Under the pieces are notes generated by a model. It saw only the letters and a list, made by a program, of their open reading frames with translations. It did no database searches and was not told the DNA's origin. Of a stretch of DNA of 59,440 nucleotides, positions 16,460 to 25,623 are shown piece after piece. The position numbers and the translations under genes were made by a program. The stretch lies in the NCBI GenBank assembly GCA_018366195.1, contig JAGZIN010000018.1, positions 1 to 59,440 of the forward strand, read 5' to 3'. Numbering within the stretch: the first letter of the stretch is position 1; each line of letters opens with the position of its first letter. This stretch comes from Butyricicoccus pullicaecorum. GTDB lineage: Bacteria > Bacillota > Clostridia > Oscillospirales > Butyricicoccaceae.

Positions 16460-18454
16460 ATGGCGAAACCAAGTAACCAATATGGAAATGACAGCATTTC
16501 GTCCCTCAAGGGTGCGGAGCGCGTTCGGAAACGTCCGGGCGTTATTTTTGGTTCCGATGGCATAGAGGGCTGTGAACATTCTGTCTTTGAAATTTTATCG
16601 AACTCCATCGACGAGGCACGGGAAGGACATGGAAGCCGGATTACCGTGACGCGCTATGCAGATGGCTCTGTTGAGGTGGAGGATATGGGACGCGGAATCC
16701 CAATCGAGTTCAATCCGAATGAACAGCGCTATAACTGGGAGCTTGTCTTTTGTGAGCTGTATGCCGGTGGAAAGTATAAGAATAATGAGGGGGAAAACTA
16801 TGAGTTTTCTCTGGGACTCAATGGTTTGGGTACCTGCGCAACCCAGTATTCTTCGGAATATATGAATGTAACGGTGTGGCGTGACGGTTTTTCTTATGAA
16901 CTGCACTTTGAAAAGGGGGAAAATAAGACCGGCACACCGGAGGGCTTTCTCAAGACACCGTGCAAAGAGAAAAAGACAGGAACACGGATTCATTGGAGAC
17001 CGGATTTGGAGGTATTTACGGATATCCAAATTCCGCTTGCCTATTATACCGACATTCTCAAGCGGCAGGCAGTTGTCAATGCGGGCTTGCTCTTTGTGCT
17101 GCGTAATGAGAACGAAAATGGCTTTGATACCTGTGAGTTTTGTTATGAAAATGGCATTGTGGACTATGTAACGGAGCTTGCCGGTGAACAGCCACTCACC
17201 AGCGTACAGTGCTATCAGGCAGAGCGCCGTGGACGTGACCGCGCAGACAAAGACGAATATCGTGTGAAGCTGTCGTGCGCATTTTGTTTTTCCCGTGAGA
17301 ATGCACGAACCGAGTATTATCACAACTCCTCATGGCTGGAATATGGCGGTGCACCGGATAAAGCCGTGCGTTCCGCTTTTGTTTCGGCGGTCGATGCCTA
17401 TCTCAAGCAGCAGAATAAATACCAGAAAAATGAGAGCAAGGTGACCTTTCAGGATATTGCAGATGCGCTGGTTTTGGTCACGAACTGCTTTTCTACGCAG
17501 ACCTCTTATGAGAATCAGACCAAAAAAGCCATTACGAATCGCTTTGTACAGGAAGCAACAACCGAATTTTTGAAGGAAAATCTGGAAATCTACTTCATTG
17601 AGAATAAAGAGGAAGCAGATAAGATTGCTGACCAAGTGCTCATCAATAAGAGAAGCCGTGAGCAGGCAGAGCGGGCAAGACTCAACATCAAGAAAAAGCT
17701 TTCCGGCAATTTAGATGTGTCAAACCGCGTACAAAAATTTGTTGACTGCCGTACAAAGGATACCTCCAGACGGGAACTATATATCGTGGAGGGAGATTCG
17801 GCGCTTGGCTCCTGCAAGCAGGGACGGGATTCGGAGTTTCAGGCAATCATGCCGGTGCGCGGAAAAATCCTCAATTGCCTGAAGGCAGAATATGATAAGA
17901 TTTTTAAGAACGATATCATTACCGATTTGATTCGTGTGCTGGGCTGCGGCGTTGAGGTGCGTACCAAGGCGAACAGGGACTTGTCCGGCTTTGATTTGGA
18001 CAGCCTGCGCTGGAATAAGGTCATCATTTGTACCGATGCAGATGTCGATGGTTTTCAAATTCGTACCCTGATTCTGACCATGATTTATCGCTTGATGCCG
18101 ACCCTGATTGAGCAGGGATTTGTTTATATTGCGGAATCCCCGCTGTATGAAATCACTTATAAGGATAAAACCTATTTTGCCTTTGACGATGCAGAAAAGG
18201 CTGCCTTGCTGAAAAAGCTCAATGGCAAAAAAATTAACATTCAGCGCTCCAAGGGACTGGGTGAGAATGAAGCAGATATGATGTGGGAAACGACCATGAA
18301 TCCTGCTTCTCGCCGCCTCATTCGTGTGACACCCGAGGACGCGCAGGCAACCGCGGATATGTTTGACCTGCTGCTGGGAGATAATCTTGCCGGACGTAAG
18401 GAATATATTGCAGAGAACGGCGCACAGTATCTGGATTTCGCGGATATTTCATAA
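16460..18454 (+). CDS. Type IIA topoisomerase ATPase subunit (ParE/GyrB-like)
   Basis: This is the ATP-driven B subunit of a topoisomerase IV or gyrase-like enzyme. The 664-residue protein has a GHKL ATPase domain (LSNSIDEA with Asn48, DMGRGIP with Asp75, GLNGLGTCATQ), a transducer with the QTK loop (NQTKKAI) and a Toprim domain with Glu444 in EGDSALGS and DADVDG near residue 526. Some signatures differ from the norm: EGDSALG instead of EGDSAGG, and DGFQIRT instead of DGAHIRT. The catalytic acids are kept, so it is probably active. It lies 15 bp before the A subunit. Whether to call it parE or gyrB is unsettled. Confidence 0.85.
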   Translation: MAKPSNQYGNDSISSLKGAERVRKRPGVIFGSDGIEGCEHSVFEILSNSIDEAREGHGSRITVTRYADGSVEVEDMGRGIPIEFNPNEQRYNWELVFCELYAGGKYKNNEGENYEFSLGLNGLGTCATQYSSEYMNVTVWRDGFSYELHFEKGENKTGTPEGFLKTPCKEKKTGTRIHWRPDLEVFTDIQIPLAYYTDILKRQAVVNAGLLFVLRNENENGFDTCEFCYENGIVDYVTELAGEQPLTSVQCYQAERRGRDRADKDEYRVKLSCAFCFSRENARTEYYHNSSWLEYGGAPDKAVRSAFVSAVDAYLKQQNKYQKNESKVTFQDIADALVLVTNCFSTQTSYENQTKKAITNRFVQEATTEFLKENLEIYFIENKEEADKIADQVLINKRSREQAERARLNIKKKLSGNLDVSNRVQKFVDCRTKDTSRRELYIVEGDSALGSCKQGRDSEFQAIMPVRGKILNCLKAEYDKIFKNDIITDLIRVLGCGVEVRTKANRDLSGFDLDSLRWNKVIICTDADVDGFQIRTLILTMIYRLMPTLIEQGFVYIAESPLYEITYKDKTYFAFDDAEKAALLKKLNGKKINIQRSKGLGENEADMMWETTMNPASRRLIRVTPEDAQATADMFDLLLGDNLAGRKEYIAENGAQYLDFADIS

Positions 18455-18469
18455 AGGAGGCCGCTGCTT

Positions 18470-20692
18470 GTGGCGAAGAAAAAAGAAACAGATTCCAAGC
18501 GCTCGGTACAGCCGCCGCTTGCACCAACCGAACAGCCCATCACGGAAACGCTCCGTGTAAACTATATGCCCTATGCAATGAGCGTGATTGTGTCGCGCGC
18601 CATTCCTGAAATTGATGGCTTTAAGCCGTCTCATAGAAAATTACTCTATACCATGTACAAAAAGGGATTGCTCAATGGAAATCGTACCAAATCTGCCAAT
18701 ATTGTGGGCGAAACCATGAAGCTCAATCCGCATGGAGACCAGGCGATTTATGAGACAATGGTACGATTGACACGCGGCAATGAATCGCTGCTGACTCCAT
18801 TTATTGATTCGAAGGGAAACTTTGGCAAGGTCTATTCTCGAGATATGGCGTATGCTGCACCGCGTTATACCGAAGCCAAGCTGGACGCCTTCTGTATCGA
18901 GCTGTTCCGTGATATCGACTGTGATGCGGTCGATTTGGTGGATAACTATGATGGCTCCATGCAGGAACCAACGCTGCTGCCAACGACTTTCCCCAATATT
19001 CTGGTTTCTGCCAACACGGGCATTGCTGTTGGTATGGCATCGTCCTTCTGCGGCTTTAATCTGCATGAAGTGTGCCGAACCGCAATCGCCTGTATCAAAA
19101 ATCCAGCACATGATGTGATGGAGACCCTGCCTGCACCGGATTTTCCAACCGGTGGAGAGATTCTGTATGATTCGGCAGAAATGCGTAAAATCTATGAAAC
19201 CGGACGCGGCTCGTTTAAGGTGCGCGGCAAGTGGCAGTATCTGAAAAAGGAAAATCTAATCGAGATTACAGAAATCCCGTATACCACAACCATTGAAGCC
19301 ATTATAGATAAGGTTGCAGAGCTGGTAAAGGCGGGAAAAATCCGAGAAATTTCGGATATCCGAGATGAATCCGACTTGGGCGGTCTGAAAATTGCGATTG
19401 ACCTCAAGCGCGGAACTGACCCGGACAAGCTGATGGACCGTCTGTTCCGTATGACACCGCTGATGGATTCCTGCTCCTGTAATTTCAATGTACTCATTCA
19501 GGGTATGCCACGTGTGCTGGGCGTGCGTGCCTTGCTTGATGAATGGACCGCATGGCGCATCGACTGTGTACGCCGCCGTGTGTACTTTGACTTGGGGAAG
19601 AAAAAGAAAAAGCTCCATTTGCTGGAAGGACTCAAGAAAATTCTGCTCGATATCGACCGCGCAATCCAAATCATTCGAGAGACTGAGGAGGACGCAGAGG
19701 TGGTTCCCAATCTGATGATTGGCTTTGGTGTGGACGAGGAACAGGCAGAATTCATTGCGGAAATTAAGCTGCGTCACATCAACAAGGAATATATCCTCAA
19801 GCGCACACAGGAAACCGATGCCTTGGCAGCCGAAATCGAAAAGCTGGAGGGCATTGTAAGCAGCCAACAAAAAATTCGAAGCATCATTGTTAAGGAGCTG
19901 GAGGCTGTCATCAAGAAGTATCCCGCCCCGCGCCATTCTGAAATTGTCAGTGTCAGTGCGGTCAAAGCCTTCGACGAGACCGACCATATCGAGGATTATC
20001 CGGTGCTCATTTTCATGACACAGGAGGGCTATTTTAAGAAAATCACACCGGCATCATGGCGTATGTCTGCCGAGCATAAGCTCAAGGACGGCGATACGGT
20101 TGTGTGGGAATGTGAGACGACCAATAAGGCAGAAATTATCTTCTTCACCAATCAGCATCAGGCATACAAGGCACATTTGCATGATTTTGATGACTGCAAG
20201 GCATCGGTGCTGGGGGACTATCTGCCGTCTAAGCTCGATATGAATGAAGGGGAAGTGCCAGTATTTGCTCTGCTGCCGGGAGACTACAAGGGCAGTATGG
20301 TGGTTGTATTTGAAAACGGCAAGGCTGCCAGATTTTCCTTGGAGAGCTTTGAAACCAAAACCAATCGCCGCCGCTTGACCGGTGCATATTCGGATAAGGC
20401 ACCGGCGGTTGGGTTCTTCTATCCGGTTACAGATGATACCGAGCTTGTGCTGTATTCAACCGCAAATCGTGCGATGACGTTCCGAGCGGGTATGCTCGAT
20501 ATCAAGGCAACACGTGCGACACAGGGCGTACAGGTCATGGTGCTGCGTGCAAAGCATACCGTGATACGTGCACAGCGGGCACAGGACGTGGGATTCAGCG
20601 ACCCCAAACGGTATTTGACCCGTACCATTCCTTCCATTGGTGCGGTTTTGAAGGACGAGGATTTACCCAATCCGCAAATGACATTTTCTTAA
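18470..20692 (+). CDS. Type IIA topoisomerase cleavage subunit (ParC/GyrA-like)
   Basis: This 740-residue A subunit cuts and rejoins DNA through Tyr133 in APRYTEAKL. The winged-helix region reads PEIDGFKPSHRKLLY and KLNPHGDQAIYE. The residue matching quinolone-contact Ser83 of E. coli GyrA is Gln91, and the Asp87 position is Glu95. The GyrA-type C-terminal blades are short and no clear GyrA-box (QRRGGKG) is seen, which argues for a topoisomerase IV-like rather than a gyrase function. GGAGG precedes its GTG/ATG region. It forms an operon with the B subunit and ends at a terminator. Confidence 0.85.
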   Translation: MAKKKETDSKRSVQPPLAPTEQPITETLRVNYMPYAMSVIVSRAIPEIDGFKPSHRKLLYTMYKKGLLNGNRTKSANIVGETMKLNPHGDQAIYETMVRLTRGNESLLTPFIDSKGNFGKVYSRDMAYAAPRYTEAKLDAFCIELFRDIDCDAVDLVDNYDGSMQEPTLLPTTFPNILVSANTGIAVGMASSFCGFNLHEVCRTAIACIKNPAHDVMETLPAPDFPTGGEILYDSAEMRKIYETGRGSFKVRGKWQYLKKENLIEITEIPYTTTIEAIIDKVAELVKAGKIREISDIRDESDLGGLKIAIDLKRGTDPDKLMDRLFRMTPLMDSCSCNFNVLIQGMPRVLGVRALLDEWTAWRIDCVRRRVYFDLGKKKKKLHLLEGLKKILLDIDRAIQIIRETEEDAEVVPNLMIGFGVDEEQAEFIAEIKLRHINKEYILKRTQETDALAAEIEKLEGIVSSQQKIRSIIVKELEAVIKKYPAPRHSEIVSVSAVKAFDETDHIEDYPVLIFMTQEGYFKKITPASWRMSAEHKLKDGDTVVWECETTNKAEIIFFTNQHQAYKAHLHDFDDCKASVLGDYLPSKLDMNEGEVPVFALLPGDYKGSMVVVFENGKAARFSLESFETKTNRRRLTGAYSDKAPAVGFFYPVTDDTELVLYSTANRAMTFRAGMLDIKATRATQGVQVMVLRAKHTVIRAQRAQDVGFSDPKRYLTRTIPSIGAVLKDEDLPNPQMTFS

Positions 20693-20696
20693 ACCA

Positions 20697-20738
20697 AAAA
20701 ATCCCTCAGATAAGCGCTATCTTATCTGAGGGATTTTT
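20697..20738. terminator. Bidirectional terminator between the topoisomerase operon and sigG
   Basis: A perfect 18-bp stem (20697-20714 with 20721-20738) with A-run and T-run ends serves both converging units. Confidence 0.93.
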
Positions 20739-20756
20739 GTAATTGATGATGTGCAT

Positions 20757-21527
20757 TTAGATGTGCTTGCGGATATGGGCGAGAGCACCTTTCTCCAGCC
20801 GCGAAACCTGTGCCTGCGAAATATGAATGGCAGATGCCACTTCCATTTGTGTACGCCCTTCAAAAAAACGCATGTGGACAATGCGTTTTTCCCGCTCGGA
20901 AAGGGAGCTGATTGCCTCCTTGAGCGCGATTTGTGTGAGCCAGTGCTCGTCGGTGTTCTTGGGGTCGCCAACCTGGTCCATAACACAGAGAGCATCGCCC
21001 TCCTCTCCCCATACCGGTTCGTAAAGAGAAATGGGGTCGGAAATCGCATCGAGCGCAAACACAACCTCCTCTTTTTTCATATCCAGTGCTTTGGCAAGCT
21101 CTGTAATGGTTGGCTCACGCTGGTGTTCCTTCAAAAAGGCTTCCTTTGCCTGAAGTGCACGGTATGCCGTGTCCCGCATGGAGCGGGAAACTCGAATGGC
21201 GCTGTTATCGCGCAGATAGCGGCGAATTTCTCCGATAATCATGGGAACCGCATAGGTAGAAAAGCGCACATTGAGGTCACAGTTGAAATTATCAATGGAT
21301 TTCATCAGCCCGATGCAGCCAACTTGAAAGAGGTCGTCCACTGATTCATTTCGACCATGGAAGCGCTGAATGACGGACAGAACCAGCTTGAGATTGCCGC
21401 GAATCAGTTTTTCACGCGCATTCTGGTCACCGTTGTGTGACTTTCGGAGCAGCTCGGTCATTTCAGCCGCAGGAATTACGGTCAGAGAAGCGGTATTGAC
21501 CCCGCAAATCTCTACTTTACTTTGCAT
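20757..21527 (-). CDS. sigG: Sporulation sigma factor SigG
   Basis: Sigma-G drives late forespore gene expression. The 256-residue protein begins with the SigG-typical VEICGVNTASL segment. It has region 2 (GNLKLVLSVIQRF, DDLFQVGCIGLMKSIDNF, FSTYAVPMIIGEIRRYLRD), region 3 and region 4 (LSEREKRIVHMRFFEGRTQMEVA, ISQAQVSRLEKGAL). AGGAGGGA precedes the ATG. Unlike in Bacillus, spoIIGA and sigE are not adjacent. The gene implies that the organism is, or recently was, a spore former. Confidence 0.95.
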   Translation of the reverse strand: MQSKVEICGVNTASLTVIPAAEMTELLRKSHNGDQNAREKLIRGNLKLVLSVIQRFHGRNESVDDLFQVGCIGLMKSIDNFNCDLNVRFSTYAVPMIIGEIRRYLRDNSAIRVSRSMRDTAYRALQAKEAFLKEHQREPTITELAKALDMKKEEVVFALDAISDPISLYEPVWGEEGDALCVMDQVGDPKNTDEHWLTQIALKEAISSLSEREKRIVHMRFFEGRTQMEVASAIHISQAQVSRLEKGALAHIRKHI

Positions 21528-21646
21528 GACTTATCCCTCCTGCCTTGTCTTGCTATATAAAGCTTGCCCACAAAGGCAGGGGAGATATACCTGAGATATA
21601 TTTTGAATTTCGACTTCTTTTCCGTGCATTTGACAGCACAGATGTG

Positions 21647-22825
21647 TTAGGTCAAATCATTGATGGGGGTCTGTGTGAGTGTGATTGGTTCAACGGGAAT
21701 GTCATAGGCGGTCAGCTGAGAGAGCAGAAGTGCAGTGACACGTGCAGAACTCTTGTAGTGCCCCAGACGAATGACGGCGGGGGCAGTCGTTTGTACGAGT
21801 CTGTCCATGGTTGCTTTCACGGCGTTGGCGGCGCGATAGGAATGGTCTTGACTGTCTGCTGTGGTATCCCATAGGCGGTAACCGCCCTGTGTGAGTCCTT
21901 CACGCTGTATGGCAGTCAGCTTCGCAGAGCCATCAGAGATGCAGAGCAGGCGGCTTACCGTACCTGTGGCACGGAATAAGACATCATTGGCTGCACGGAG
22001 CTTTCCCGTCATATCCTGGGCAGAGGAAAGCAGAGTAAAACCAACGGTATGTCCGCGTCCGACGATTTGGCGCAGCAGCTCCTCGCTGAGCTCTGTGCCG
22101 TCCGCAGGGATAAAAAAGGCAGCAGATTGCTCGGCTTGTTCGAGTGTGGTCAAGATGGAGCGCGTATCGAAATCGGGAGCGCCGAAGTAAGTCAGATAAA
22201 CTCGGCTGGGCTTTTGCAGCGGGACAGTGGGCGGTGCTTCCGGCGATGGGACATCGGCGGGAGACTGCGACGCTTCGCCTTGGGGAGTGGCTGAGGAATT
22301 GCCAGCCGGCTTGTGGTATCCCTCTAGCATGCTGCGAATGGTGCTGGCAGAGGAGGACACAAAAGCCGAATCCGATAATGCCGCTGCACGACTGCAAATA
22401 CGCAGAATGGGAGCCGCAGCAGAAATGTTGGAATAGGTCAGGTCGAATTTTCCGCATACCAGCTTTACAGGAACATAGATGCTTCCGTGAATCCAATAAG
22501 CGGGTGTGGTATAGCTGTTCATATTTTGGTCGTATACCGTTCCGCGGCTCAGGTCAAAGCGCAGTACTGTCGTGCCGCTGGACAAGGACAGCGTTTGGTC
22601 GGCGCTGTTGTAGGCACCGGAAATCCCTAAGGCACCTGAAAATACGGAGTAGGGCACATACTGTGCTCCGCCGCGTTTTTCGGGCATGGTAGAGGAGGAT
22701 AAGGGCAGGAAAGAATCGTTCACTGCGGTGAGTGTGATATTGTTTGCAGCATAGCTGGTTGTGATGCCAATGAGCAGGGCAGCGCACAGCACAAAAGACA
22801 GGAAGGAGATATGTTTTGGTTTCAT
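21647..22825 (-). CDS. Exported protein with stalk-like domain and degenerate NodB-like deacetylase domain
   Basis: The 392-residue product has a signal peptide (about residues 1-27), a region resembling copper-amine-oxidase-N/stalk domains (about 30-145), a Ser/Pro-rich linker (about 165-205) and a polysaccharide-deacetylase-like domain to the end. The canonical TFDDGP metal motif is replaced by TYFGAPD, and the HxxxH motif after GH is missing (GHTVGFTLLS), so deacetylase activity is unlikely. It is upstream of sigG on the same strand with 119 bp between and no clear terminator. It may be a wall-binding or regulatory pseudoenzyme; function is unknown. Confidence 0.65.
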   Translation of the reverse strand: MKPKHISFLSFVLCAALLIGITTSYAANNITLTAVNDSFLPLSSSTMPEKRGGAQYVPYSVFSGALGISGAYNSADQTLSLSSGTTVLRFDLSRGTVYDQNMNSYTTPAYWIHGSIYVPVKLVCGKFDLTYSNISAAAPILRICSRAAALSDSAFVSSSASTIRSMLEGYHKPAGNSSATPQGEASQSPADVPSPEAPPTVPLQKPSRVYLTYFGAPDFDTRSILTTLEQAEQSAAFFIPADGTELSEELLRQIVGRGHTVGFTLLSSAQDMTGKLRAANDVLFRATGTVSRLLCISDGSAKLTAIQREGLTQGGYRLWDTTADSQDHSYRAANAVKATMDRLVQTTAPAVIRLGHYKSSARVTALLLSQLTAYDIPVEPITLTQTPINDLT

Positions 22826-22872
22826 GTGCGGAGAGCTCCTTTTTCTGACGAAAAGTAAAAGATAACAATTTT

Positions 22873-22878
22873 ATTATA
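22873..22878 (-). promoter_or_regulatory. Extended -10 promoter of the deacetylase-like gene
   Basis: On the minus strand the sequence reads TGC followed by TATAAT, an extended -10 element, about 48 bp before the start codon. No good -35 is seen. Confidence 0.5.
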
Positions 22879-23042
22879 GCATAGAAAGTGTGTGCAAGGC
22901 AGAGGAAACACAGAAATTTTTGCAGGCAGCAGGCGGTCTCCGAAAGTTTTTGGACAGATGAAAAAAGTAAACAGGCAATTTGCTGCACAGCAGGGATTTT
23001 CTGATTTTTCTCACAAAGAAATGGAATAAACAGGAAAAATAC

Positions 23043-23071
23043 TTGAAAAATAAGAAAGAAAGAGATAAAAT
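23043..23071 (+). promoter_or_regulatory. Promoter of ilvE
   Basis: TTGAAA (23043-23048), 17 bp, TAAAAT (23066-23071). The predicted start near 23078 leaves a 40-base leader, too short for a T-box or peptide attenuator. Confidence 0.75.
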
Positions 23072-23117
23072 AAAAATAATCCTTTCACACAGTTTAACAG
23101 AAAAGAGTGAAAATATT

Positions 23118-24194
23118 ATGCTGAATATCCAGTACGAACTGACAACACATCGAAAAGAAAAACCAGATGAATCTGCGCTTGGTTTTGGGAAGTATTACAC
23201 AGACCATATGTTTCTGATGGAGCATTCTGAGGAAAAAGGCTGGCATAATGCACGTATTGTGCCATATCAGCCCATTGCACTCGACCCAGCTGCTATGGTA
23301 CTGCATTATGCGATGGAATCGTTTGAGGGAATGAAGGCATATCGTGTGCCAGATGGTTCCATTCAGTTGTTCCGTCCGGAGAAAAACGCAGAGCGTATGC
23401 AGAATACCAATCGCCGCATGTGCCTGCCCAGCCTGCCGACGGAGGATTTCATTCAGGCGGTCAAGGCGCTGGTGCAGACCGATGCAGACTGGGTACCGCA
23501 TCAGGTCGGCACAAGTTTGTACATTCGTCCGTTTGTGATTGCAACCGAGCCGCATTTGGGTGTGCGCCCGTCTCAAACGCATCAGTTTATCATTATCTGT
23601 TCGCCTGTGGGGGCATACTATTCTACGGGCATCAATCCGGTCAAGATTTTCGTGGAAGACGAATACACACGTGCCTGCCCGGGCGGTACCGGATTTACCA
23701 AGTGCGGCGGCAACTATGCAGCCTCCCTCATTTCGCAGGTCAAGGCGCATGAGCTGGGCTATGAGCAGACTCTGTGGCTCGATGGTGTGTCTCATCGCTA
23801 TGTAGAGGAAGTTGGTTCTATGAACTGTTTCTTCAAAATCAATGGTACGGTGTATACAGCGCCCTGTGTGGGCACGGTTTTGCCCGGTGTGACACGTATG
23901 TCCTGTATCGAGCTGCTGAAAAAGTGGGGAATTCCGGTCTGTGAGCAGGCGCTTGCAATTGCAGATGTCATGAAGGCATCGGAGGAGGGCAAGCTGGAGG
24001 AGGTCTTTGGCACTGGAACAGCTGCGGTGATTTCTCCTGTGGGAGAGCTGCGCTATGAGGGCACAGCGGCGAAAATCAATGACGGTCAGATTGGTGCGGT
24101 CACACAAAAGCTGTATGATGCGATTACTGGGATTCAGTGGGGCACACTGCCTGATGATATGGGCTGGACAACACCCGTAGAGGAAAAGGAATAA
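23118..24194 (+). CDS. ilvE: Branched-chain amino acid aminotransferase
   Basis: IlvE transfers the amino group of glutamate to the keto acids of Leu, Ile and Val using pyridoxal phosphate. I take the ATG at 23118, as the preceding in-frame codons overlap the promoter; this gives 358 residues, normal for the family. Seen are FGKYYTDHMF, MESFEGMKAYR, RPFVIATEP, the PLP-lysine segment GGNYAASLISQ region preceded by GFTKCGG, and the EVGSMNCFF and FGTGTAAVISPVG motifs. It stands alone between its promoter and a terminator. Confidence 0.95.
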   Translation: MLNIQYELTTHRKEKPDESALGFGKYYTDHMFLMEHSEEKGWHNARIVPYQPIALDPAAMVLHYAMESFEGMKAYRVPDGSIQLFRPEKNAERMQNTNRRMCLPSLPTEDFIQAVKALVQTDADWVPHQVGTSLYIRPFVIATEPHLGVRPSQTHQFIIICSPVGAYYSTGINPVKIFVEDEYTRACPGGTGFTKCGGNYAASLISQVKAHELGYEQTLWLDGVSHRYVEEVGSMNCFFKINGTVYTAPCVGTVLPGVTRMSCIELLKKWGIPVCEQALAIADVMKASEEGKLEEVFGTGTAAVISPVGELRYEGTAAKINDGQIGAVTQKLYDAITGIQWGTLPDDMGWTTPVEEKE

Positions 24195-24198
24195 AAGA

Positions 24199-24233
24199 AA
24201 AGGACTCCCTGTTTTGGAATCAGGGAGTCCTTT
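24199..24233 (+). terminator. Terminator after ilvE
   Basis: AAAGGACTCCCTG (24199-24211) pairs with CAGGGAGTCCTTT (24221-24233). The T-run is short (TTT), so read-through into the next small gene is possible. Confidence 0.7.
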
Positions 24234-24274
24234 GACTCTAACAGTCAGAATAAAAAATCAGGAGGAAAGTTGCT

Positions 24275-24415
24275 ATGGAGACCATGTTTCTTTTTTGGGG
24301 AATGGCAATCGGTTTCGTGATAGGACAGCAATACTATAAGTACCAAATCGTGAAAAAGAAAAATCAGAAAGTGGTGCAGCAAGTCAAAGCGTGGGTGGAA
24401 GAAGCAGAACAATAA
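24275..24415 (+). CDS. Small single-pass membrane protein (46 aa)
   Basis: A 46-codon frame starts at ATG 24275 after a strong AGGAGGAAAG and ends in TAA at 24413-24415. The product has a hydrophobic segment (residues 4-18, MFLFWGMAIGFVIGQ), then QYYKYQ, a basic KKKNQK stretch and an amphipathic Glu/Gln-rich end. This is the pattern of a small membrane-anchored protein with a cytoplasmic tail. I know no family. The frame ends 58 bp before the convergent LacI-type gene. Ribosome binding site and composition support real translation. Confidence 0.65.
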   Translation: METMFLFWGMAIGFVIGQQYYKYQIVKKKNQKVVQQVKAWVEEAEQ

Positions 24416-24473
24416 TGGTCAATCCGCTATCGAAAGTATCCTGCCGGAAGGATTGGGCGTATGCGACAGCGTA

Positions 24474-25478
24474 TCAAAGTGCGGTGGAATCACGCCACAT
24501 GACTTTACAGGAGAGCGTGACCGTCGGCGGATTTTCAATGCGTTCGCGAATGTGGTCAATGAGCAGTGCTGCCGCAGTTGTGCCCTCCTGAAAGGCGGGC
24601 TGCACAATGGTGGAAACAGTGGGCATGGAAAGGGAAGCCCAATCTTCATTGTCAAAGCCTAAAATGCCCAGCTGATTGGGAATCTGTGGATGCAGCGGTT
24701 TGAGCGCGGTAAACACATTGGGCAAGAGCCAGCAGTTCGGCACAAAAACCAGTGTACGTCCATGATGATAGTGTTGTTCCACAGTTTGTAAGATTTCGTT
24801 TGCGGGCGTGTGTGCATCAACGATTTGAATATGACAGGGAATGTTCTTTTCCTTGAGGGCATCGAGACAGCCCTGATAGCGGTCATGACGGGACGTCAAA
24901 ACATGAGGCTCTGCTGAGAACAGAATGACCTGCTCGTAGCCGTGCTCGACGCAGGCGCTGATGGCGTCAAAGGTTGCCTCATAGTTGTTGGTAACGACCC
25001 AGAGGGGAAGCCCTTCCGGATTGCTGTCAATACATACAACCGGAATTCCGGCACGATTGAGCTTTTCAATCGATACATAGGGATTCCCGCAGGGCTGCAA
25101 AATCAGCCCGTCTACTCCCATGTCAATCATTCGGTCAATGTGATTAAGCTCGGCATCGGGTTCATATTCACTGGTTCCGATGAGAATCTGATATTTCCCT
25201 TCCCGACATACCTGTGCAATGCCTTTCACAAGATGATTGGAAAAGGGGTGTGTGATATCACCAATCAGAACCCCAAGCAGGCAGGAGTGCTTGGCAGTCA
25301 TGAGCCGCGCTGTCGCACTGGGACGGTAGTCATGCTTTTTGACAACCTTGGCAATGCGGTTCCATGTGCTGGCAGACATTTTTTCCCGCTTTCCGTTTAG
25401 AAAAAAAGAAACGGTTGTCTTTGAAACCTGCGCTTCGTCGGCGATCTCTTGTATGGTCATTTTTTGTTTAGATGACAT
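24474..25478 (-). CDS. LacI-family regulator of the uronate locus
   Basis: The 334-residue protein has an N-terminal LacI helix-turn-helix (MTIQEIADEAQVSKTTVSFFLNG, residues 7-29), a hinge helix (YRPSATARLMTAK) and a periplasmic-binding-protein-like effector domain (GVLIGDITHPFSNHLVKGI onward). It is divergent from the FAH-family gene, with 145 bp between the start codons. Four palindromes of the LacI type lie on the promoters of this gene's neighbours, so it is the likely local repressor, analogous to RegR of streptococcal hyaluronan loci. The inducer is probably a uronate intermediate, which is inference. AAAAGGAG precedes its ATG. Confidence 0.88.
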   Translation of the reverse strand: MSSKQKMTIQEIADEAQVSKTTVSFFLNGKREKMSASTWNRIAKVVKKHDYRPSATARLMTAKHSCLLGVLIGDITHPFSNHLVKGIAQVCREGKYQILIGTSEYEPDAELNHIDRMIDMGVDGLILQPCGNPYVSIEKLNRAGIPVVCIDSNPEGLPLWVVTNNYEATFDAISACVEHGYEQVILFSAEPHVLTSRHDRYQGCLDALKEKNIPCHIQIVDAHTPANEILQTVEQHYHHGRTLVFVPNCWLLPNVFTALKPLHPQIPNQLGILGFDNEDWASLSMPTVSTIVQPAFQEGTTAAALLIDHIRERIENPPTVTLSCKVMWRDSTAL

Positions 25479-25553
25479 GGAAATACTCCTTTTCGCATGG
25501 ATAAATTTAGTCTATCATATTCGTTGATGAAATGCAATCTAATATAATACGGG

Positions 25554-25581
25554 TTGACAAGTGAAAAAAACTTGGTATCAT
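25554..25581 (+). promoter_or_regulatory. Promoter of the FAH-family gene
   Basis: TTGACA (25554-25559), a 16-bp gap and TATCAT (25576-25581). The predicted start is near 25588. Confidence 0.75.
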
Positions 25582-25588
25582 GAATATA

Positions 25589-25600
25589 TAAACCGTTTTA
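25589..25600 (+). promoter_or_regulatory. LacI-type operator 1 (TAAACCGTTTTA)
   Basis: A 12-bp palindrome with one mismatch, centred on the CG step typical of LacI-family operators. It starts at about +1 of the promoter just upstream, where bound repressor would block transcription. It shares its core with three other sites in the locus (32013, 32179, 32208). Confidence 0.7.
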
Positions 25601-25623
25601 CTTCACATAGGGAGGTTGTTCCA

